A stretch of 24,886 bases of DNA from Blastococcus sp. CT_GayMR20 (lineage in GTDB: Bacteria > Actinomycetota > Actinomycetes > Mycobacteriales > Geodermatophilaceae): the NCBI RefSeq assembly GCF_004570345.1, contig NZ_SPQM01000071.1, positions 1 through 24,886 on the forward strand, read 5' to 3'. Position numbers and translations under genes: made by a program. The notes under the pieces were generated by a model, which did not search any database, was not told the DNA's origin, and saw only the letters and a list, made by a program, of their open reading frames with translations. Position 1 is the stretch's first letter. The number at the start of each line of letters is the position of its first letter. This document shows positions 1 to 7,947 of the stretch, in pieces.

Positions 1-1
1 G

Positions 2-127
2 AAGACCATCGTGGCGATCAACAAGGACCCCGAGGCGCCGATCTTCGAGCTGGCCGACTTCGGGATCATCGGCGACCTCAACACCGTCGTCCCCGCCGCC
101 ACCGAGCAGATCACCGCCCGCAAGTAG
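2..127 (+). CDS. etfA: Electron transfer flavoprotein alpha subunit, C-terminal end (partial)
   Basis: The last 41 codons of a gene whose 5' part lies beyond the window. The visible peptide starts [15 protein letters not shown], continues with ADFGIIGD, and ends TEQITARK. The N-x-D-x-x-A-P-I-F / A-D-F-G-I-I-G-D pattern is the conserved C-terminal FAD-binding part of ETF alpha. ETF is a soluble FAD heterodimer that takes electrons from acyl-CoA dehydrogenases and hands them to ETF-quinone oxidoreductase. It lies 79 bases before two acyl-CoA dehydrogenase genes on the same strand, which fits that role. The mirror copy at the other end is cut at the same base. Confidence 0.9.
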   Translation, partial: KTIVAINKDPEAPIFELADFGIIGDLNTVVPAATEQITARK

Positions 128-206
128 GGGAGCAGCCCGTGCGGCAGGTCGGTGCCCGGCCCTGTAGAACCGAGCCGAGCAATGCCACACCGACGTGGGG
201 ATCCGC

Positions 207-1367
207 ATGAGCCGTTCGTTGACGTTGACACCCGCGCCGCGGTCGGAGGCGGCTGAGCAGGTCCGGCACGAGGTGCGCGAGTTCCTCGCCGCCGAGCTGG
301 CGGCCGGCACCTTCTCCACGCACGTGGACACCTGGCTGTCCGGCGTCGATCCGGAGTTCTCGCGCAAGCTGGGGCAGCGGGGCTGGCTCGGCATGACCTG
401 GCCCAAGGAGTACGGCGGGCACGAGCGGTCGGCGATGGAGCGCTACGCGGTCACCGAGGAACTGCTGGCCGCCGGGGCCCCGGTGGCCGCGCACTGGATC
501 GCCGACCGGCAGTCGGGGCCGAACCTGCTCAGCTACGGCAGCGAGAAGCAGCGACGCGAGATCCTGCCGCGGATCGCGGCGGGGGAGTGCTTCTTCGTCA
601 TCGGGATGAGCGAGCCGGACTCCGGCTCCGATCTCGCCTCGATCCGCACGAAGGCGACGCGGAACGAGGCCGGTGACTGGGTCGTCAGCGGCGCCAAGGT
701 CTGGACGTCGAACGCGCACACCTCGCACTTCGGGATCGTGCTGGTGCGCACCTCGCCGGCGGACCGGGCGCACCGGCACGCCGGCATGTCGCAGCTGCTC
801 GTCGACTTGTCGCTGCCGGGGATCACGATCAACCCGATCCGCATCCTGGACGGTGGCCACCACTTCAACGAGGTGGTGTTCGACGACGTCGTCGTCCCTG
901 GGGACATGCTGCTGGGCGAGGAGGGCAACGGCTGGCACCAGGTGACCGCCGAGCTCGCCTTCGAGCGGTCGGGCCCGGAACGCTTCTTGTCGACATATCC
1001 ACTTGTCGCCGAATTCGGCCGCCGGGTGGCCGCGTCGCCGGACCCCGCGGCGCTGGCCGCGCTGGGCCGGATCTCCGCCCGGCTGCTGGCGCTGCGGCAG
1101 ATGTCGCTGCGGATCGCGGCGGCGCTGGACCGGGGGGAGTTGCCGAACATCCCGGCCGCGCTGGTGAAGGACGTGGGGACGACGTTCGAGGGCGACGTCA
1201 TCGAGGAGATCCGGAAGGTGATCGACGTGACGCCGTCCCTGGAGTCGCCGGATCCGCTCGGGAGGGCGCTGGCGGAGGCGCAGCTGCACGCGCCGGGCTA
1301 CACGCTGCGCGGCGGGACGAATGAGATCCTGCGGGGGATCGTGGCGCGCGGACTGGGCCTGCGATGA
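207..1367 (+). CDS. Acyl-CoA dehydrogenase, likely catalytic subunit of a heteromeric pair
   Basis: 386 residues, normal length for the FadE/ACAD family. It should oxidise an acyl-CoA to the trans-2-enoyl-CoA using FAD and pass electrons to ETF. The flavin-binding stretch FFVIGMSEPDSGSDLASIRT lies near residues 130-150, followed by KVWTSNA. The C-terminal signature is GGTNEILRGIVARGLGLR. The position used by medium-chain enzymes (Y-E-G-T) carries Gly here (R-G-G-T), while Glu253 in ELAFERSGPER sits where isovaleryl-CoA-type enzymes place their catalytic Glu; this alignment was made by eye. ATG 207 is preferred because GGGG lies just upstream; an in-frame GTG at 195 has no ribosome site. It overlaps the next gene by ATGA, implying translational coupling. 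Substrate is unknown. Confidence 0.9.
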   Translation: MSRSLTLTPAPRSEAAEQVRHEVREFLAAELAAGTFSTHVDTWLSGVDPEFSRKLGQRGWLGMTWPKEYGGHERSAMERYAVTEELLAAGAPVAAHWIADRQSGPNLLSYGSEKQRREILPRIAAGECFFVIGMSEPDSGSDLASIRTKATRNEAGDWVVSGAKVWTSNAHTSHFGIVLVRTSPADRAHRHAGMSQLLVDLSLPGITINPIRILDGGHHFNEVVFDDVVVPGDMLLGEEGNGWHQVTAELAFERSGPERFLSTYPLVAEFGRRVAASPDPAALAALGRISARLLALRQMSLRIAAALDRGELPNIPAALVKDVGTTFEGDVIEEIRKVIDVTPSLESPDPLGRALAEAQLHAPGYTLRGGTNEILRGIVARGLGLR

Positions 1368-2437
1368 GCGATCAGGACCTGGTGGTCGGGACCGTCCGGG
1401 ACATCCTCACCGGCTTCGAGCCGTTCGTGCTGACGCCGGAGCGGCGCTGGGACGCCGGCCTCTGGACGGCGCTGGCCGAGGCGGGCCTGACCGGCGTCGG
1501 CCTGCCGGAGGAGGCGGGTGGCTCGGGCGGTGAGCTCGCCGACGCGGTGGCGATCGTCCGGACCCTGGCTGCGGGCGCGGGTGCGGTGCCGGTGGCCGAG
1601 CAGCTGCTCGTGGCCGGGCCGGCGCTGCTCGCGGTGGACCTGGACCTCCCGTCGCCGGAGGCGCCGCTGACGTTCGCGGTCGCCGACGCGGTGACCGTGC
1701 ACCCGGTCGACAACGGCGACGGCCCGGGCCGCTTCGCCCTGACCGGGACGGCGACCGACGTGGCGTGGGCCGGCGTGGCGACGGGCGTGGTGCTCCTGGC
1801 GCCGGCACCGGCGGGCATCGAGGGATCGGTGCTGGCGCTGATCGACGCCTCGGGGATGGCGGCGACCGACGCCTTCAACCTGGCCGGGGAACCCCGCGGC
1901 TCGCTCGTCCTGGACGCCGCCCCGGCGTCGGGTGCGCTGCTGACCCAGGCTCAGGCCGACGAGGTGCGGGCGCGGTTCGCGTTGGCCCGGGCGGTGCAGC
2001 TGGCCGCGGTGCTGGAGCGGGTGCTCGAGTGGACGGTGCAGTACGCGGGGGAGCGGGTGCAGTTCGGCCGGCCGCTCGGCAAGTTCCAGGCGATCCAGAT
2101 GGAGCTCGCGGAGATGGCCGGCGAGGTGACCGCGGTGACGGCGCTGACGGATGCCGCGGTCCACGCCCTGGAGCACGCGTCGCCGGACTTCTCCCTGGCC
2201 GCCGCGGCCGCGAAGGTGCGGGCCGGGATCGCCGTCGAGGTCGTCGCGAAGCAAGCGCACCAGGTGCACGGCGCGATCGGTTTCACCCAGGAGCACAAGC
2301 TGCACCACCTGACGCGGCGGCTCTGGTCATGGCGGGACGAGGCCGGCAGCGACCTGGCCTGGTCGCGCGTGCTGGGCGCGGGCGTTCTCGCCAAGGGCGG
2401 GGACGGTCTCTGGCCGGCGCTGACCCGGGTGGTCTGA
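1364..2437 (+). CDS. Acyl-CoA dehydrogenase-like partner subunit
   Basis: 357 residues, shorter than the typical 380-400. The C-terminal half is clearly ACAD-like: GERVQFGRPLGKFQAIQ near 229-245 and QVHGAIGFTQEHKLHHLTRR near 300-319. The N-terminal half is degenerate and lacks the M-x-E-P-x-x-G-S-D flavin loop of the upstream partner. At the helix carrying the partner's Glu253 it has ALARAVQLAAVL, with no equivalent Glu; near the C-terminus WRDEAGS stands where other enzymes have Y-E-G-T-S. This resembles the alpha2-beta2 ACADs of actinobacterial steroid and side-chain degradation (FadE28/FadE29 type), in which one subunit lacks catalytic residues. Its start overlaps the upstream stop (ATGA), so fixed stoichiometry is plausible. 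The heteromer is inferred. Confidence 0.85.
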   Translation: MSDQDLVVGTVRDILTGFEPFVLTPERRWDAGLWTALAEAGLTGVGLPEEAGGSGGELADAVAIVRTLAAGAGAVPVAEQLLVAGPALLAVDLDLPSPEAPLTFAVADAVTVHPVDNGDGPGRFALTGTATDVAWAGVATGVVLLAPAPAGIEGSVLALIDASGMAATDAFNLAGEPRGSLVLDAAPASGALLTQAQADEVRARFALARAVQLAAVLERVLEWTVQYAGERVQFGRPLGKFQAIQMELAEMAGEVTAVTALTDAAVHALEHASPDFSLAAAAAKVRAGIAVEVVAKQAHQVHGAIGFTQEHKLHHLTRRLWSWRDEAGSDLAWSRVLGAGVLAKGGDGLWPALTRVV

Positions 2438-2441
2438 CCGG

Positions 2442-3650
2442 TCAGTCGGCCACCTGTCGCGGCGTGCACTCCGCGATGCCGTTCCCGGTGCACCACGCCT
2501 GCACCTCGGCGTCCGAGGCGAAGGTCTGCCGGCCGAGGGTGAGCCACCAGGTGTCGTCGAGGTCGGCCGCGCCGATGTCGTCGCCGCGGACCAGCAGCGC
2601 CGGCAGGCGCCCCGCCAGGTCGACGTGGCGGACGGCGAAGGCGGACGCGCCGGCGTCGTCGTCGCCGCCCACCTGCGCGGCGGCGAGCTGCGGCACCCAG
2701 GAGCCGCGGAGGTCTCCGAGCTCGGCGGCGTCGGCCGCTCGGATGCTCAAGAGGCCGGGCACGTCCTGCGGTGGGCCGGCCGCTCCGACGGCGTTCGTCT
2801 CCGCGCTGCTGGCGATGGCCGCGCCGGCGAACAGCAGCAGCACGACGATCAGCCATCCGCCGACGAGGACGCCGGCCGCCCCACCGCCGCCGCCGGCGCC
2901 CCCGCTGTCGTCGCGGGGCGAGCGGAACCGGGCGGCCGCGGTGGCGGCGAGCCCGAAGGCCAGGACGCAGACGGCGCAGACCGGCAGGAGTGCCCAGAGC
3001 CGGGAGTTGACGACGTCGAGGGTCGCCCAGGCGGCGCGCGCCGTCGTCACGGTCAGCACTCCGGCGAGGACGAGGACGACGAGGTCCCGGATCCGCAGAC
3101 CCACCAGCGCCAGGACGAGGACGACGACGGCGGTGATCCCCGCCGTGGTCGCCAGCCAGTCGGGCCAGAACCACGGTTCGCCGCCGGCCGGCCAGGACGT
3201 CGCGGCGCTGCGGGCGGACCGCGCCGCCCGGGTGGCGATGTCGAAGGTCAGGTGGTCGAGCAGCAGGGGCACGAGGCCGAGCCCGGTCACCAGCGCGGCG
3301 CTGAGGACCAGCGGGAAGCCGGCCGGGTGGTGGCCGATCGAGTGGCCGCCGGACCGCGGCTTCGGTTCCTCGTCCGGACGGGCGTCGGAGGGCCGGGGAG
3401 GACGGGGGTCGGCCGGCGGCGCCGCGGCGGTCTTCGGGGCGTCGTCCTTCGGTGGCTTCTCTTCCTGGGGAGGCGCGTCCGTCGGGGGAGCTGCGGTCGA
3501 CGTCGCCGTGGCTCCGCCGGAGGGCTTGGGTGAGGACGACGAGTCGTCGGCGGGTGCCGCCGACGATCGCTCGGTGGGCTCGTCGGCGTCGTCGTCCGCG
3601 CGGGCGTGGCGGCCGCGTTTCTCCGCTGTCGGCTCCGGATCAGGCGTCAC
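2442..3650 (-). CDS. Membrane protein with acidic/proline-rich N-tail and extracytoplasmic C-domain
   Basis: 402 residues, GTG start with AGGA about 8 bases upstream. Residues 1-110 are low complexity (Asp, Glu, Pro, Ser, Ala, Lys) and probably cytoplasmic. Five hydrophobic segments follow, near 113-133, 165-186, 189-208, 218-240 and 259-281, with a Gly-rich linker at 249-259. An odd number of helices puts the last 120 residues outside. That domain contains LRGSWVPQLAAAQ and a closing pair Cys387/Cys395, which could form a disulfide. The GSWVPQL...DDTWWLTL...AWC pattern recalls C-terminal extracellular domains of some actinobacterial hypothetical proteins and kinases, from memory and weakly. 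Convergent with the dehydrogenase gene, only 4 bases apart. Function unknown. Confidence 0.8.
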   Translation of the reverse strand: MTPDPEPTAEKRGRHARADDDADEPTERSSAAPADDSSSSPKPSGGATATSTAAPPTDAPPQEEKPPKDDAPKTAAAPPADPRPPRPSDARPDEEPKPRSGGHSIGHHPAGFPLVLSAALVTGLGLVPLLLDHLTFDIATRAARSARSAATSWPAGGEPWFWPDWLATTAGITAVVVLVLALVGLRIRDLVVLVLAGVLTVTTARAAWATLDVVNSRLWALLPVCAVCVLAFGLAATAAARFRSPRDDSGGAGGGGGAAGVLVGGWLIVVLLLFAGAAIASSAETNAVGAAGPPQDVPGLLSIRAADAAELGDLRGSWVPQLAAAQVGGDDDAGASAFAVRHVDLAGRLPALLVRGDDIGAADLDDTWWLTLGRQTFASDAEVQAWCTGNGIAECTPRQVAD

Positions 3651-3796
3651 GGTGTCCGTCCTGAGCTGGTCGGGGATGCGTCAGGTGAAGGATGCCCTGA
3701 CCCGCGCCGGTGCGCTGCCCGCGAAGCAGACGGGACGTCATGTCCTCGACCCACGACGGGCATCGAACCGTCACGTTGCGGTGGTGGCATGTGCGC

Positions 3797-3958
3797 ATGA
3801 CCGCCAGCCCCGCACGCAGGCCGCTCCCCGACGAGGCCAGCGTCGTCGAGGTCTACGGCTCGAAGTTCCTCCTCGAATGGCTCGACCTGGACGTCCTCGC
3901 CTCCGCGGCGGCGCAGAACGCGCGGGAGCCGGTCGCACCCTCGCACCCCACCGACTGA
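3797..3958 (+). CDS. Very small hypothetical protein (53 residues)
   Basis: Short ORF with consistently GC-ending codons and a protein-like core (VVEVYGSKFLLEWLDLDVLASAAA). ATG 3797 is preferred; in-frame ATG 3740 and GTG 3710 would give 72 or 82 residues, but their extra codons include more A/T-ending ones and none has a strong ribosome site. It is divergent from the membrane protein and converges on the ABM-like gene, ending 9 bases from it. No signal peptide, cysteine or known motif was seen. It could be non-coding. Confidence 0.4.
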   Translation: MTASPARRPLPDEASVVEVYGSKFLLEWLDLDVLASAAAQNAREPVAPSHPTD

Positions 3959-3967
3959 CCGGGGGCC

Positions 3968-4588
3968 TCAGACGGTCTCGGGGACGCGCAGGTGCGCCAG
4001 CACCAGGTCGAACTCGGCGACCTCGATGGCCTCCATGCCTGTCTGGCGGTGGAAGTCCCGGCGCAGGGTCATGGCCTGCTCCTGCGAGCGGTTCATGGCG
4101 TCGCGGTCGTCGTAGACCGACGCCCTGACCACCCGGCCCTTCGCGCGGTCGAGCATGACGCTGACGCTGCAGAAGCCGGGGAGCTCCTCGACCCGCGCGA
4201 GCATGCCCATCCGGTAGGTGTCGATCATCCGATCCATGCGGCCCGGGTCGCAGCGGCTCCACACGACTCGGGCGCAGGCGCCGTCGTCGGTCTGGCGCGT
4301 GCGGTGCAGGAACGCGATCTCCCACTCCTCGACCTCGGCGTTGCCTCGCATCGTCTCCGCGGCCTGCTGCCGCATCGTCTGCACCCTCTCGGCGCTGCGG
4401 CGCATCGCCTCGCCGTCGGCCCAGGCGGTCGTGACGATGCTCCGGCCCGAAGCCCGGTCGCACATCATCGACAGGCCCACACAGCCGTCCATGTGCTCGA
4501 CGGCAGGCATCACCTCGTCGCGGACGTACGCGATCCCGTCGTCGACGGCCTCGGGCGCGCCCCGCACGGTGGTGGAACGGGCGTACAT
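3968..4588 (-). CDS. Tandem ABM-like (dimeric alpha/beta-barrel) domain protein
   Basis: 206 residues, no signal peptide or membrane segment, so cytoplasmic. It has two homologous halves: GCVGLSMMCDRASGRS...AWADGEAMRRS (near 35-65) and GFCSVSVMLDRAKGRV...VYDDRDAMNRS (near 138-168). Each half has the strand-turn-strand then helix pattern of the antibiotic-biosynthesis-monooxygenase/ferredoxin-like fold, so one chain could form the barrel that single-domain relatives build as dimers. The fold is inferred from pattern; many such proteins have no known enzyme activity. The ATG start is well supported: GGAAGGGAG lies about 7 bases upstream. Divergent from the AlaX-like gene across 150 bases. Confidence 0.75.
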   Translation of the reverse strand: MYARSTTVRGAPEAVDDGIAYVRDEVMPAVEHMDGCVGLSMMCDRASGRSIVTTAWADGEAMRRSAERVQTMRQQAAETMRGNAEVEEWEIAFLHRTRQTDDGACARVVWSRCDPGRMDRMIDTYRMGMLARVEELPGFCSVSVMLDRAKGRVVRASVYDDRDAMNRSQEQAMTLRRDFHRQTGMEAIEVAEFDLVLAHLRVPETV

Positions 4589-4642
4589 GCCGCGGCTCCC
4601 TTCCAGTGCCGGCGGCGCCCCTGCGGCACCGCCGCCTCACCG

Positions 4643-4672
4643 ACTGTCCTCGCCGCCGGTCGCCGAGGTCAA
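4643..4672 (-). promoter_or_regulatory. Candidate promoter for the ABM-like gene
   Basis: Read toward the gene, TTGACC is followed after 18 bases by GACAGT, about 54 bases before the ATG. The -35 match is good and the -10 match poor (A and T of TAnnnT only). This is a pattern match with no other support. Confidence 0.25.
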
Positions 4673-4738
4673 CGGTTTCAGTCCACTGCCGTCCGGAGGA
4701 CCTGTCGCCGTCCGCGTACCGCGAGGCACGATGCCGAC

Positions 4739-5479
4739 GTGACCACCGAGACGGACCGACACGGGCACACCCGCCGCCTGGACCTCGCCGATTCCACCGT
4801 GCGCGAATGGGACGCGACGGTGCTGTCCGCAGACCCGGAGCAGGGGATCGTGCTCGACCGGTCGGCGTTCTACCCCGGCGGCGGCGGGCAGCCACCGGAC
4901 GAGGGCGTGCTGCTGTGGGGCGGGGTCCGCACCCGCATCGCCGGCACGCGCAGGGGCGACGAGCTGTACCTGATCCCGGTCGAGGGCGACCCGGTACCGC
5001 CTCCGGGCACCGCCGTCCGGGGCGCTCTGGACGACGAGCGGCGCACCCAGCTCATGCGGACCCACTCCGGGCTCCACGTGCTCACCGGCGTCGTCTTCCG
5101 GGACTTCGGGGCGCTCGTGACCGGCGGCAACATGGAGCCCCTGACCGCGCGGATGGACTTCGACCTGGCCGAGGTCCCACCGGACTTCAAGGAGCGCGTC
5201 GCCGAGCGGGTCAACGCCGAGATCGCCGCCGACCGGCCGATCGAGGTGAAGACGCTGCCGCGCGAGGAGGCGTTCGCCATCCCCGACATCATCCGGACAG
5301 CGACCAATCTCCTGCCGCCGGACATCGAGGAGGTGCGGATCGTCGACATCGTCGGTCTCGACACGCAGGCGGACGGCGGCACGCACGTGGCCTCGACCTC
5401 GATGGTCGGCCGCGTCGAGGTCGTGAAGATGGAGAACAAGGGGCGTGGTTTCCGCCGGCTCCGCATCCGGATCGTCTGA
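4739..5479 (+). CDS. AlaX-type alanyl-tRNA editing protein
   Basis: 246 residues from GTG 4739. Stand-alone homologue of the editing domain of alanyl-tRNA synthetase, expected to hydrolyse mischarged Ser- or Gly-tRNA(Ala) in the cytoplasm. It has the Gly-rich motif [10 protein letters not shown] (43-52) of the medium-length AlaX class, the zinc motif HSGLH (His109, His113), and DGGTHV, where His216 is the fourth ligand and Asp212 stands at the position usually filled by Cys in AlaRS. Some AlaX proteins may naturally have Asp here; I am not certain. The same frame is open far upstream to 3992, but that stretch is antisense to the ABM-like gene. The upstream ribosome site is weak. The stop lies 4 bases before the flavin oxidase start, so the two are probably one transcript. 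Confidence 0.85.
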   Translation: MTTETDRHGHTRRLDLADSTVREWDATVLSADPEQGIVLDRSAFYPGGGGQPPDEGVLLWGGVRTRIAGTRRGDELYLIPVEGDPVPPPGTAVRGALDDERRTQLMRTHSGLHVLTGVVFRDFGALVTGGNMEPLTARMDFDLAEVPPDFKERVAERVNAEIAADRPIEVKTLPREEAFAIPDIIRTATNLLPPDIEEVRIVDIVGLDTQADGGTHVASTSMVGRVEVVKMENKGRGFRRLRIRIV

Positions 5480-5483
5480 GCGC

Positions 5484-6626
5484 ATGACCTACGACGTGGT
5501 CGTCCTCGGGCTCGGGGGCATGGGCAGCGCGGCGGCCGCGCACCTGGCCGGCCGCGGGCAGCGGGTGCTCGGTCTGGAGCGCTTCGGCGCGGCGCACGCC
5601 CTCGGGTCGAGCCACGGCGGGTCCCGGATCATCCGCCAGTCGTACTTCGAGGACCCCGCGTACGTGCCGCTGCTGCTGCGGGCCTACGAGCTGTGGGAGC
5701 AGCTGGAGACCGACTCCGGGGTCGACCTGATGACCCTCACCGGCGGCCTCTACTTCGGCCGGCCGGACTCGCTGACGGTGGCGGGCAGCCTGCGCTCGGC
5801 CCAGCAGTGGAATCTGCCGCACGACGTCCTCGACGGGACGGAGATGCGCCGGCGGTTCCCCACGCTGACCCCGGCGGACGACGAGGTGGGGTTGTACGAG
5901 GACGCCGCCGGGTTCGTGCGGCCGGAGGCGACCGTGGCCGCCCACCTGTCGCTGGCCGCGCGGCGTGGCGCGGACCTGCACTTCGACGAGCCGGCGCTGC
6001 AGTGGTCGGCGACGGCGGACGGCGGTGTGCGGGTGACCACAGCGGCGGACACCTACACCGCCGGCCGCCTGGTCATCTGCCCCGGCGCGTGGGCGCCCGT
6101 GCTGCTCGCGGACCTCGGCCTGCCGCTCACCGTCGAGCGGCAGGTCATGTACTGGTTCCAGCCCGAGGGCGGCGTCGGCCCGTACGCCCCCGACCGTCAC
6201 CCGATCTGGATCCATGGCGGGCCGGAGCGCCAGCTCTACGGCTTCCCGGCCATCGACGGCCCGGACGGTGGCGCGAAGGTGGCGTTCTTCCGGCACGGTG
6301 CCGTGACGACGCCCGATACCCTCGACCGGGAGGTGCACCCCGACGAGGTCGCGTTCATCGCCACGGACGTCGGCAGGATCCTGCCGACTCTGCCCGGGCG
6401 GTTCCTCACCGCCGCTGCGTGCATGTACACGACCACGCCGGACGAGCACTTCGTGATCGCGACGCACCCGCACCACGAGCAGGTCACCGTCGCCTGCGGT
6501 TTCTCCGGCCACGGCTTCAAGTTCGTCCCTGTGGTGGGCGAGATCCTGGCCGACCTCGCCACGGAGGGGACGACGACGCAGCCGATCGGCCTCTTCGATC
6601 CGCGCCGCCCTGCCTTCGTGGACTGA
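5484..6626 (+). CDS. FAD-dependent N-methyl amino acid oxidase (sarcosine / N-methyltryptophan oxidase family)
   Basis: 380 residues, the family's usual length. The dinucleotide-binding motif [18 protein letters not shown] opens the protein, and [17 protein letters not shown] is a hallmark of the monomeric sarcosine oxidase/SolA group. Cys313 in [11 protein letters not shown] aligns with the cysteine that binds FAD covalently, and [15 protein letters not shown] is the C-terminal flavin contact. Lys265 (AKVAFF) aligns with the oxygen-activating lysine of the Bacillus enzyme, but its substrate-contacting His, four residues on, is Phe269 here, so the amine substrate may differ. Expected reaction: oxidative demethylation or deamination of a secondary amino acid, giving hydrogen peroxide. 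ATG 5484 is preferred over an earlier GTG that overlaps alaX. Confidence 0.87.
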   Translation: MTYDVVVLGLGGMGSAAAAHLAGRGQRVLGLERFGAAHALGSSHGGSRIIRQSYFEDPAYVPLLLRAYELWEQLETDSGVDLMTLTGGLYFGRPDSLTVAGSLRSAQQWNLPHDVLDGTEMRRRFPTLTPADDEVGLYEDAAGFVRPEATVAAHLSLAARRGADLHFDEPALQWSATADGGVRVTTAADTYTAGRLVICPGAWAPVLLADLGLPLTVERQVMYWFQPEGGVGPYAPDRHPIWIHGGPERQLYGFPAIDGPDGGAKVAFFRHGAVTTPDTLDREVHPDEVAFIATDVGRILPTLPGRFLTAAACMYTTTPDEHFVIATHPHHEQVTVACGFSGHGFKFVPVVGEILADLATEGTTTQPIGLFDPRRPAFVD

Positions 6627-6808
6627 CCGTCCGACGCCGACGCATGCAATGTCGTCGGTTTCGTCATGGGTCGACACGCCCGACCGACCTGCAACGATGA
6701 TAATAGTTCGAAGAAATCCTGGACACACGGACGGCGCTCTCCCTACCGTGACGCGGGTCATTGCCGGGCTCGGGGGCCGGCCTCCCCAGGAGAAGAGCGA
6801 GCTCATCC
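6627..6808. promoter_or_regulatory. Intergenic region with an A/T-rich patch upstream of the SMP-30-like gene
   Basis: 182 bases without a gene. A 6-base inverted repeat (CCGACG 6637-6642, CGTCGG 6653-6658) follows the oxidase stop and may be a weak terminator. Bases 6697-6719 (around gatgataatagttcgaaga) are strikingly A/T-rich for this genome and contain GATAAT at 6699-6704, a plausible -10. No good -35 was found at 16-18 bases. AGGAGA at 6788-6793 is rather far (16 bases) from ATG 6809. Confidence 0.35.
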
Positions 6809-7873
6809 ATGACGAAATCCTCCTTGCGCCGGCGGTCCGCCGGCTCGGCCGTCGGCGTCGCAGCCGCGGTCGGCCTCCTCGTCGTCCTCACCGGCAGCAA
6901 CGGCCAGGCGGAACCTCCGGGCCACTCGAACGGCCACGGTCACGGCGACGTCGTGGCGCACCCGTGGATCCACGGCATCCTCGGCGCGCCCGCAGAGGGG
7001 GCGGCGGCGCCGGTTCCCGAGGGCCCGGCCTTCACCCCGGAGGGCAACCTCGTCTTCGTCAGCGCCTTCGGGGACGCGGAGGGCAACAAGGTCTACGAGG
7101 TCGACGTCGACACCAAGGAGGTGACGCCGATCTACAACGACGCCTCCAGCGTGATCGCCTCCCTCGACATCGACGAGGAGGGGCGCTTCGTCATGTCCGA
7201 CTTCCTCAACCCGACCATCGGCGCGGGACGGATCCTCCGGATGAATCCGGACGGGACGGGCGTGGAGACACTCATCGCCGACTTCGAGGGCACCAAGATC
7301 TACCCGGACGACGTCGTGATGGACGGCAAGGGCGGGTTCTTCTACACCGACATGCAGGGGAACATCCTCGAGCCCACCGGCCGGGTCATCCACGTGGACG
7401 CAGTCGGGACCCAGACGCTGGTGACCGGCGGACTCGCCCATCCCAACGGCGTCGCGCTCAGCCCTGACGGACGGCGGCTCTGGGTGAGCGAGCACCTCGC
7501 CAACCGGCTGCTGGCGCTCGACCTCGACGAGACCGGGATCGCCATCAACGACTGGGCGCCGGGTGCGGGGGTGAGCGTGTACGCGAACCTCAGCGGCGGG
7601 CTCGCGGACTCCCTGACGGTCGACGCCGACGGCAACGTCTACCAGGCGATGTACTTCGGCGGACGCGTCGAGGTGTTCGACAAGGCCGGTAACCCCGTCA
7701 CCACGGTGGAGCCCGCGGGTGGCGACGGTCCGACCCGGTTCCCGACCACGACCAACGTGGCGATCCGACCGGGGACGAACGACGGCTACATCACCGCCGG
7801 CGGGCCGGAGGGCATCTCGATCCTGATGTTCGAGGCCGAAGCCGAGGCGCTCCCGCAGGTCTGGCAGGAGTGA
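6809..7873 (+). CDS. Exported SMP-30/gluconolactonase-like beta-propeller protein
   Basis: 354 residues. The N-terminus (MTKSSLRRRSAGS, then a run of Ala, Val and Leu to about 29) is a signal peptide, so the protein is likely secreted. The mature start is His/Gly-rich (HSNGHGHGD). The rest reads as a six-bladed propeller of the SMP-30/Drp35 lactonase family: PEGPAFTPEG (Glu71), DDVVMDGKGGFFYTD, HPNGVALSPDG (Asn213) and GGLADSLTVDADG (Asp267). Glu71, Asn213 and Asp267 match the family's metal ligands in order and spacing. A sugar-lactone or related lactonase is likely; the substrate is unknown. ATG 6809 was chosen because the signal peptide starts there; an in-frame TTG at 6761 is unlikely. 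A hairpin terminator follows. Confidence 0.82.
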   Translation: MTKSSLRRRSAGSAVGVAAAVGLLVVLTGSNGQAEPPGHSNGHGHGDVVAHPWIHGILGAPAEGAAAPVPEGPAFTPEGNLVFVSAFGDAEGNKVYEVDVDTKEVTPIYNDASSVIASLDIDEEGRFVMSDFLNPTIGAGRILRMNPDGTGVETLIADFEGTKIYPDDVVMDGKGGFFYTDMQGNILEPTGRVIHVDAVGTQTLVTGGLAHPNGVALSPDGRRLWVSEHLANRLLALDLDETGIAINDWAPGAGVSVYANLSGGLADSLTVDADGNVYQAMYFGGRVEVFDKAGNPVTTVEPAGGDGPTRFPTTTNVAIRPGTNDGYITAGGPEGISILMFEAEAEALPQVWQE

Positions 7874-7877
7874 GGAC

Positions 7878-7918
7878 CGGCGTGGCCGCCGAGCGCATCC
7901 GGCTCGGTGGCCACGCCG
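7878..7918 (+). terminator. Strong hairpin terminator after the SMP-30-like gene
   Basis: A 17-base-pair stem (7878-7894 with 7902-7918, one G-U wobble) closes a 7-base loop, five bases after the stop codon. There is no T-tract, as is common for actinobacterial terminators. Confidence 0.75.
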
Positions 7919-7947
7919 CCCGATCGGTCTCCTGATAGCAAGTACGC

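Noticed and set aside
1765..4128. 787-codon open frame on the + strand, and its mirror
   Set aside because: It is out of frame with the dehydrogenase and antisense to the membrane protein, with Arg/Gly/Pro-rich low-complexity translation typical of GC-rich shadow frames.
3992..4738. Long N-terminal extension of the AlaX frame
   Set aside because: It is antisense to the well-supported ABM-like gene, and AlaX homologues start near 4739.
5289..6806. 505-codon open frame on the minus strand, and its mirror
   Set aside because: Antisense to the oxidase, which has clear family motifs; the translation has no recognisable domain.
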